Source of the DNA: an uncultured Eubacteriales bacterium
Lineage (GTDB): Bacteria > Bacillota > Clostridia > UMGS1810
Length of the DNA stretch: 10,458 nucleotides
Direction of reading: 5' to 3'
Assembly (NCBI GenBank): GCA_900555295.1
Contig: USKN01000048.1
Coordinates: 1-10,458, forward strand
Below the pieces are notes generated by a model. The model saw only the letters and a list, made by a program, of their open reading frames with translations. It was not told the origin of the DNA and searched no databases. The translations under genes were made by a program, and so were the position numbers. Of the stretch, positions 7,555-10,458 are shown piece by piece. The first letter of the stretch is position 1. Every line of letters begins with the position of its first letter.

Positions 7555-7592
7555 AAAAAATGCGGCAAAGAATATACTTTACCGCATTTTTT
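7555..7592. terminator. Bidirectional rho-independent terminator shared by aroQ and spoVM
   Basis: Arms 7555-7570 and 7577-7592 pair over 16 positions with a single C-A mismatch, around a six-base loop (AATATA). The stem core is TGCGG/CCGCA flanked by A6 on the left and T6 on the right, so each strand reads as a GC stem followed by a U-run. On the forward strand it ends the aromatic operon. On the reverse strand it starts 15 bases after the spoVM stop codon. Confidence 0.88.
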
Positions 7593-7606
7593 GACGTTTG
7601 AAAACT

Positions 7607-7678
7607 TTACGTGATGTGAAAAATGCTTTTTAAAATCCGCCGCATAAATTTGGGCGCTTTTACAATAACTATTTTCAT
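7607..7678 (-). CDS. spoVM: SpoVM-like sporulation peptide, 23 residues
   Basis: This micro-gene encodes a 23-residue amphipathic basic peptide beginning MKIVIVKAPKF. Aligned without gaps to B. subtilis SpoVM (MKFYTIKLPKF...), it keeps M1, K2, K7, P9, K10, F11 and I15, with conservative V6 for I, M12 for L, L16 for V and K17 for R. In B. subtilis, SpoVM is a mother-cell peptide that inserts into the forespore outer membrane, senses its curvature and anchors the SpoIVA coat basement layer; Pro9 is needed for correct placement. The peptide lacks the last three charged residues of the Bacillus form. AAAGGA (7694-7689) lies ten bases before the ATG. An in-frame ATG at 7687 is rejected because it would sit one base from that site. 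A terminator follows directly. The identification rests on motif recall, since the peptide is too short for statistical certainty. Confidence 0.85.
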   Translation of the reverse strand: MKIVIVKAPKFMRRILKSIFHIT

Positions 7679-7725
7679 ACAAATCATATCCTTTCCGCCG
7701 CCAAAAAATAAATATGTACGTATAT

Positions 7726-7752
7726 GCCGTTTGCGGCTTTTTTTATTTTTTT
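7726..7752 (+). terminator. Weak hairpin plus long T-tract, possible back-up terminator
   Basis: GCCG (7726-7729) and CGGC (7734-7737) pair around a TTTG loop and are followed by a T-rich run with one A (7738-7752). The stem is only four base pairs. It could stop operon read-through before it becomes antisense to the small membrane-protein gene. On the reverse strand the same stem lies between that gene and spoVM and has no immediate U-run, so it should not fully separate them. Confidence 0.3.
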
Positions 7753-7907
7753 CAGCAAAAATATACGCAAAAGCATAAAATTATAAGCATAATACCCTCT
7801 ATAACCGCTATTATAAGAGGCGGCAGAAAAATAGAAAACATTGCTCCCAAAACAAATCCGAGTATACAGCAACCGTATATTTTTTGAAGAATTTTTTTGA
7901 ATAACAT
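7752..7907 (-). CDS. Small two-helix membrane protein, 51 residues, function unknown
   Basis: I do not recognise an established family name. The protein begins with a short basic stretch (MLFKKILQK, 1-9), then two hydrophobic segments, about 11-27 and 31-50, separated by a tight LPP turn (28-30). This suggests a helical hairpin in the membrane. Five Cys (13, 14, 45, 47, 51) lie in or at the ends of the helices. One acidic residue (E37) lies within the second helix. GGAGGTG (7919-7913) is a near-ideal ribosome binding site with seven bases between GGAGG and the ATG at 7907. This is why I prefer this start to an upstream in-frame GTG (7940) that would give 62 residues. The stop is 73 bases upstream of the spoVM start on the same strand, so the two may share a transcript and a role in sporulation; that is inference from position only. 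Small hydrophobic proteins with an LPP bend are, to my knowledge, common unnamed proteins in Clostridia. Confidence 0.72.
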   Translation of the reverse strand: MLFKKILQKIYGCCILGFVLGAMFSIFLPPLIIAVIEGIMLIILCFCVYFC

Positions 7908-7929
7908 ACACGCACCTCCATATACTGTT

Positions 7930-7958
7930 ATTGTATTCACAGTAAATTAAAATGGTTA
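7930..7958 (-). promoter_or_regulatory. Possible promoter for the small membrane gene and spoVM
   Basis: On the reverse strand AATACAAT (7937-7930) matches the sporulation sigma-E -10 consensus CATACAAT at seven of eight bases; TACAAT also matches the sigma-A -10 at five of six. No good -35 is visible at the right distance for either factor (the region reads TAACCAT). A mother-cell promoter would suit spoVM, but this call is weak. Confidence 0.25.
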
Positions 7959-7990
7959 ATAATTAGTTTGTTATAAAAAGATTTAAAAAG

Positions 7991-8020
7991 GTTTAAATAT
8001 ATTTAAATATATTTAAATAT
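7991..8020. repeat. Tandem ten-base AT palindromes upstream of a strong promoter
   Basis: Three head-to-tail copies of a ten-base unit (GTTTAAATAT, then ATTTAAATAT twice) end one base before the -35 box of the 8022 promoter. The units create two overlapping perfect palindromes ATATTTAAATAT at 7999-8010 and 8009-8020, so copies are spaced one helical turn apart. This fits an operator for a dimeric regulator, or an AT-rich UP element for RNA polymerase. AT-rich spacers produce such patterns by chance more easily than balanced DNA. Confidence 0.55.
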
Positions 8021-8021
8021 G

Positions 8022-8050
8022 TTGACACGGCATATTTTTTTTAATATAAT
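8022..8050 (+). promoter_or_regulatory. Perfect sigma-A promoter for the GH94-like gene
   Basis: TTGACA (8022-8027), a 17-base spacer and TATAAT (8045-8050) match the vegetative consensus at every position. The expected transcript start is near 8056-8058, giving a leader of about 100 bases before the ATG at 8158. So strong a core promoter suggests high basal output unless a repressor acts at the neighbouring palindromes. Confidence 0.85.
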
Positions 8051-8054
8051 AAAT

Positions 8055-8106
8055 ATATGTTAAATTTTCAATATATTTATTTGATATATGAAAAAATACA
8101 ACATAT
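8055..8106 (+). promoter_or_regulatory. AU-rich hairpin at the 5' end of the GH94-like transcript
   Basis: Outer arms ATATGTT (8055-8061) and AACATAT (8100-8106) are perfect complements. Inside them, 8065-8076 pairs with 8084-8094 over 11 base pairs with one bulged A (8071) and a seven-base loop. Because the structure begins at the predicted transcript start, it could protect the mRNA 5' end. It contains no recognisable riboswitch core, and the pairs are nearly all A-U, so chance is a real alternative. The remaining leader (8107-8157) carries only the ribosome binding site region. Confidence 0.35.
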
Positions 8107-8157
8107 TATAAATGAGTATTCAATTTTTATTGACAAAAAGGAAGTGGACTAATTTTT

Positions 8158-10380
8158 ATGTACGGGAATTTTGTGAAAAACACAGCGGGTTATGAGATTA
8201 ACTCTTTAGAAATGAAAACTCCGTGGGAATATATTTATGAAAATGGAGATATTTTATTAAAAGTAGACCAATACGGACCTGTTTATGCTCAGGCCAATCC
8301 GCCGGGCGGTATTATGCTTTTTAAGAGAGAACAACATCAAAAATATTCAGTTTGGCAGACTTTTATAAAAGCGTCTGATACAAAAGATAAATATTCAACT
8401 TTTTTCAGACCAAATAATATGGATTTTGAAGTTAATCCAAAAAAGTGCAAAATTGAATTTTTGCCCGAAATTGCAAGGTACACCTTTGAATATAACGGTA
8501 TACGGTGCGTAACGGAATATTTTATCCCGTCTAAAGGTACAACGATTGTTTGCAAATGCAGTTTTAAAAATATTTCCGAAACCTTGGTTGATTTGCAGGC
8601 ATTTTCTCATTTGGTACCATATTTAAACGATGCGGTAATTGCACCTTGGGACAAGTATGATTGGTATCTTGACACAAATTTTACAAATGAAAAGTATGCA
8701 CATTTTAACACAAAACTTTTGAGTGCGGAACTTAATTCAAACAAGCGCAGATGCGTTAATTTTATATCCGATGCCAAATTTGCGAATGCACACGAGGTGA
8801 GTCTTGAAAGATATATCGGAAACGGAGATATAAACAATCCGGAACATAATTTTTCGGAAGAAAGCAGAATATATGGATATGCACCGGTGTATGCATTAAA
8901 ATATAATATGATGCTTGCCGCCGGCGAGGATAAATCTTTTATACAGGTCTTAACGCTTGATGATGTTTCTGAATGTGAAAAATATCTTAATTATGATTTT
9001 TATAATGACAAAAAAACAGAACGAAAAAATGAAATAGAAAAACTTTTCAGCGTCAATCGCATAAAAAGCGGCGATGAGATGTTTGATTATTATGCAAATT
9101 ATTGGATACCTATTCAAATGAAATGGGTTTCATCTCTTGATCGCGGTTGGCCAACCGGAATGAGAGGATCCAGAGATTCGGCCCAGGACTATACGGCGCT
9201 TTTGTATCTTGCTGCCGAACCTTGCCGTAATATTATTATGACAATGTTAGAATGTCAACGCACGGACGGTTGGTTTCCAAGGCAGTATTCTGCAAACGGA
9301 AAACACGGAAAGCATGATTTGCGTACACACGTTGACGGGGGAGCTTTTTTTGTAGAATTTATGTGGAAATATCTTGCTCATACCCGTGATTATGAAATAT
9401 TGGACAAGTATGTTGAATGGTTGGACAGCGATGAAAAGTCTTCTGTTTTTGAACATTTAAAGAGAGCAGTTGAATTTTATATTGAAGCCAAAAATATGGG
9501 AGAACACGGATTGTGTAAAATATACGGCGGCGATTGGCTGGATGCTGTAAACGGAGCCGGTGTAAAGGGCAGAGGCGAAAGTGTAACCGTAAGTGAACAG
9601 GTTGTTATGGCACTTATGTATTTTTCCGATATTATAAGGCATACAAATATAAATGGAAACATAGAGTATTATGAACGTTGCGCCAATGACTTAAAAGCTG
9701 CCATAAATCATTATGCATACAATAAAGACGGGTATTACAACGGGTTATACAATGATGATGGAAAATGGATATTCTCGGATAATGATCCGGATGGATTGAA
9801 ACGTATATACGGAGTTTCAAATTATTATGCAATAATTTCAGGTGTGGCGAATAATGAGCAAACAAAGAAGGTTCTGTCTGTATGCGAAAATCTTAAAACC
9901 GATAAGGGATATAGTTTGTTTTTGCCATATCTTGGCGGGAAACCCATTGCAAATGTCGGCAGGATTGCAAGCGGAGATGTTCCCCCATATCTCGGTGAAA
10001 ACGGCAACGTATACAATCACGGTTCACAAGGTTTTCTTGCTCGTGCACTTGCTGTTGCAGGGGATGGAAATAAGCTGTTTGATGTTTTAAAATGGCTTAT
10101 GCCTTATGATACCGATAAGCATCCTACAGAGGTTGCGTTAACACCGCCATACGCTATAGTAAACTGTTGGCAGAAACTTCCCGGATTTGATCATAGGGGA
10201 TTAATGTGCTTTTTGACGGGAAGTGTTGCAATGGCAATGAGGGGTGTTTATGAATGGATGTTTGGAATTCAACCTTGTCTTGACGGTATTGAATTTTCAC
10301 CTTGTTTGCCGGATAATATGGGAGTTGCTGAAGCTGAATTTATGTTTCTTGGAAAAAAATATAATTTAAAAATAAATTAA
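8158..10380 (+). CDS. GH94-like glycoside phosphorylase, substrate unknown
   Basis: Family GH94 enzymes reversibly split beta-linked disaccharides with phosphate, releasing alpha-glucose 1-phosphate (or the GlcNAc equivalent). Residues 1 to about 280 form the N-terminal beta-sandwich, followed by a linker and an (alpha/alpha)6 barrel from about 305. GGDWLDAVN (457-465) and GRGESV (471-476) match the family's GGDWNDGMN...GRGESV catalytic block, with D462 as the likely general acid. R339 (GSRDSAQD), H621 (YNHGSQGF) and T687-G688 (FLTGSVAMA) fit the known phosphate ligands, which favours a phosphorylase over a hydrolase. The end (YEWMFGIQP...DGIEFSPCLP) is typical. Departures: WLD for WND, HVDGG (391-395) where many have ISDD, GWFPRQYS (371-378) instead of QHWWHP, and 740 residues against about 800, lacking the usual C-terminal strand tail. 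No signal peptide is seen, so it is cytosolic. The ribosome binding site is weak (AGGAAGTGGA, 8139-8148). Confidence 0.85.
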   Translation: MYGNFVKNTAGYEINSLEMKTPWEYIYENGDILLKVDQYGPVYAQANPPGGIMLFKREQHQKYSVWQTFIKASDTKDKYSTFFRPNNMDFEVNPKKCKIEFLPEIARYTFEYNGIRCVTEYFIPSKGTTIVCKCSFKNISETLVDLQAFSHLVPYLNDAVIAPWDKYDWYLDTNFTNEKYAHFNTKLLSAELNSNKRRCVNFISDAKFANAHEVSLERYIGNGDINNPEHNFSEESRIYGYAPVYALKYNMMLAAGEDKSFIQVLTLDDVSECEKYLNYDFYNDKKTERKNEIEKLFSVNRIKSGDEMFDYYANYWIPIQMKWVSSLDRGWPTGMRGSRDSAQDYTALLYLAAEPCRNIIMTMLECQRTDGWFPRQYSANGKHGKHDLRTHVDGGAFFVEFMWKYLAHTRDYEILDKYVEWLDSDEKSSVFEHLKRAVEFYIEAKNMGEHGLCKIYGGDWLDAVNGAGVKGRGESVTVSEQVVMALMYFSDIIRHTNINGNIEYYERCANDLKAAINHYAYNKDGYYNGLYNDDGKWIFSDNDPDGLKRIYGVSNYYAIISGVANNEQTKKVLSVCENLKTDKGYSLFLPYLGGKPIANVGRIASGDVPPYLGENGNVYNHGSQGFLARALAVAGDGNKLFDVLKWLMPYDTDKHPTEVALTPPYAIVNCWQKLPGFDHRGLMCFLTGSVAMAMRGVYEWMFGIQPCLDGIEFSPCLPDNMGVAEAEFMFLGKKYNLKIN

Positions 10381-10389
10381 AAATAAGTA

Positions 10390-10418
10390 TTGACAAACGG
10401 AAGAAGTCCCGCTATAAT
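10390..10418 (+). promoter_or_regulatory. Perfect sigma-A promoter for a gene beyond the right edge
   Basis: TTGACA (10390-10395), a 17-base spacer and TATAAT (10413-10418) again match the vegetative consensus exactly. The -35 box begins ten bases after the GH94-like stop codon and no terminator hairpin lies between them, so read-through from the phosphorylase gene into the next unit is expected. Confidence 0.85.
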
Positions 10419-10424
10419 ACAATT

Positions 10425-10458
10425 AAAGATAAGGAACACGAAAAACAAGACAAAAGCT
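10425..10458 (+). other. Start of an untranslated leader, cut by the window edge
   Basis: Transcription from the 10390 promoter should begin near 10425. The 34 visible bases are purine-rich, contain AAGGA (10440 region) but no ATG, and show no finished hairpin. Whether this is a short 5' leader, a riboswitch or T-box start, or a small RNA cannot be decided here. Confidence 0.4.

Noticed and set aside
7685..7687. Upstream in-frame ATG for spoVM
   Set aside because: It would begin one base after AAAGGA, too close for initiation, and would add three residues not seen at the N-terminus of SpoVM.
7684..7911. 75-residue reverse-strand reading frame beginning at a GTG at 7911
   Set aside because: It overlaps the 51-residue membrane gene in another frame, lacks the membrane-protein pattern, and its GTG sits only three bases from the GGAGG site. 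The ATG at 7907 fits that site better.
8018..8034. Catabolite repression (cre) site near the GH94-like promoter
   Set aside because: The bases around TGTTGACACGGCAT do not fit the cre pattern of TG, a central CG and a terminal CA at the right spacing.
8130..8135. TTGACA as the -35 box of the GH94-like gene
   Set aside because: A -10 at 17 bases would fall on the start codon and no TATAAT is there; the 8022-8050 promoter is complete.
1..10458. CRISPR arrays, insertion sequences, tRNA or rRNA genes
   Set aside because: No regular repeat-spacer pattern, transposase frame, terminal inverted repeats or conserved RNA gene sequence was seen on either strand.

Overview
The window looks like chromosomal DNA of a low-GC, endospore-forming member of the Clostridia (Firmicutes/Bacillota). 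The reasons are the AT-rich composition, strong GGAGG-type ribosome binding sites, perfect sigma-A type promoters, clostridial-style variants of the aromatic pathway enzymes, and a very short reverse-strand gene that reads as a SpoVM homologue. Species cannot be named from the sequence.

Bases 1-7536 are a tightly packed forward operon for aromatic amino acid synthesis: 3' end of a DAHP synthase gene, then tyrA, aroB, aroA, aroC, pheA, a fused aroE-aroK and aroQ. Together these encode all seven steps from erythrose 4-phosphate plus PEP to chorismate, plus the chorismate mutase/prephenate dehydratase and prephenate dehydrogenase that lead to phenylpyruvate and 4-hydroxyphenylpyruvate. Only a transaminase is needed to finish Phe and Tyr. 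Five of the seven junctions are four-base stop/start overlaps (ATGA, TTGA, ATGA, ATGA, GTGA), which implies translational coupling. The operon's promoter lies upstream of the window. The PheA ACT domain points to feedback by phenylalanine.

Bases 7537-8157 contain no long gene but are not empty. A bidirectional terminator (7555-7592) ends the operon and also serves a convergent reverse-strand unit. That unit holds a 23-residue SpoVM-like gene (7607-7678) and, upstream of it, a 51-residue two-helix membrane protein gene (7752-7907) with an excellent ribosome binding site. Further right come tandem AT-rich palindromes (7991-8020), a perfect TTGACA-N17-TATAAT promoter (8022-8050) and a roughly 100-base leader with a predicted AU-rich hairpin.

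Bases 8158-10380 encode a 740-residue GH94-like glycoside phosphorylase with apparent catalytic and phosphate-binding residues but unusual acceptor-site motifs. Its sugar substrate is not evident, and no transporter or regulator is visible beside it. Ten bases after its stop codon a second perfect TTGACA-N17-TATAAT promoter (10390-10418) starts another transcript whose product lies beyond the right edge.

The least obvious content is the spoVM micro-gene with its small membrane-protein neighbour, wedged between two metabolic units. The AroE-AroK fusion, the AUG-stop pair before aroC and the divergent phosphorylase are also worth attention. I see no CRISPR array, mobile element, tRNA or rRNA.
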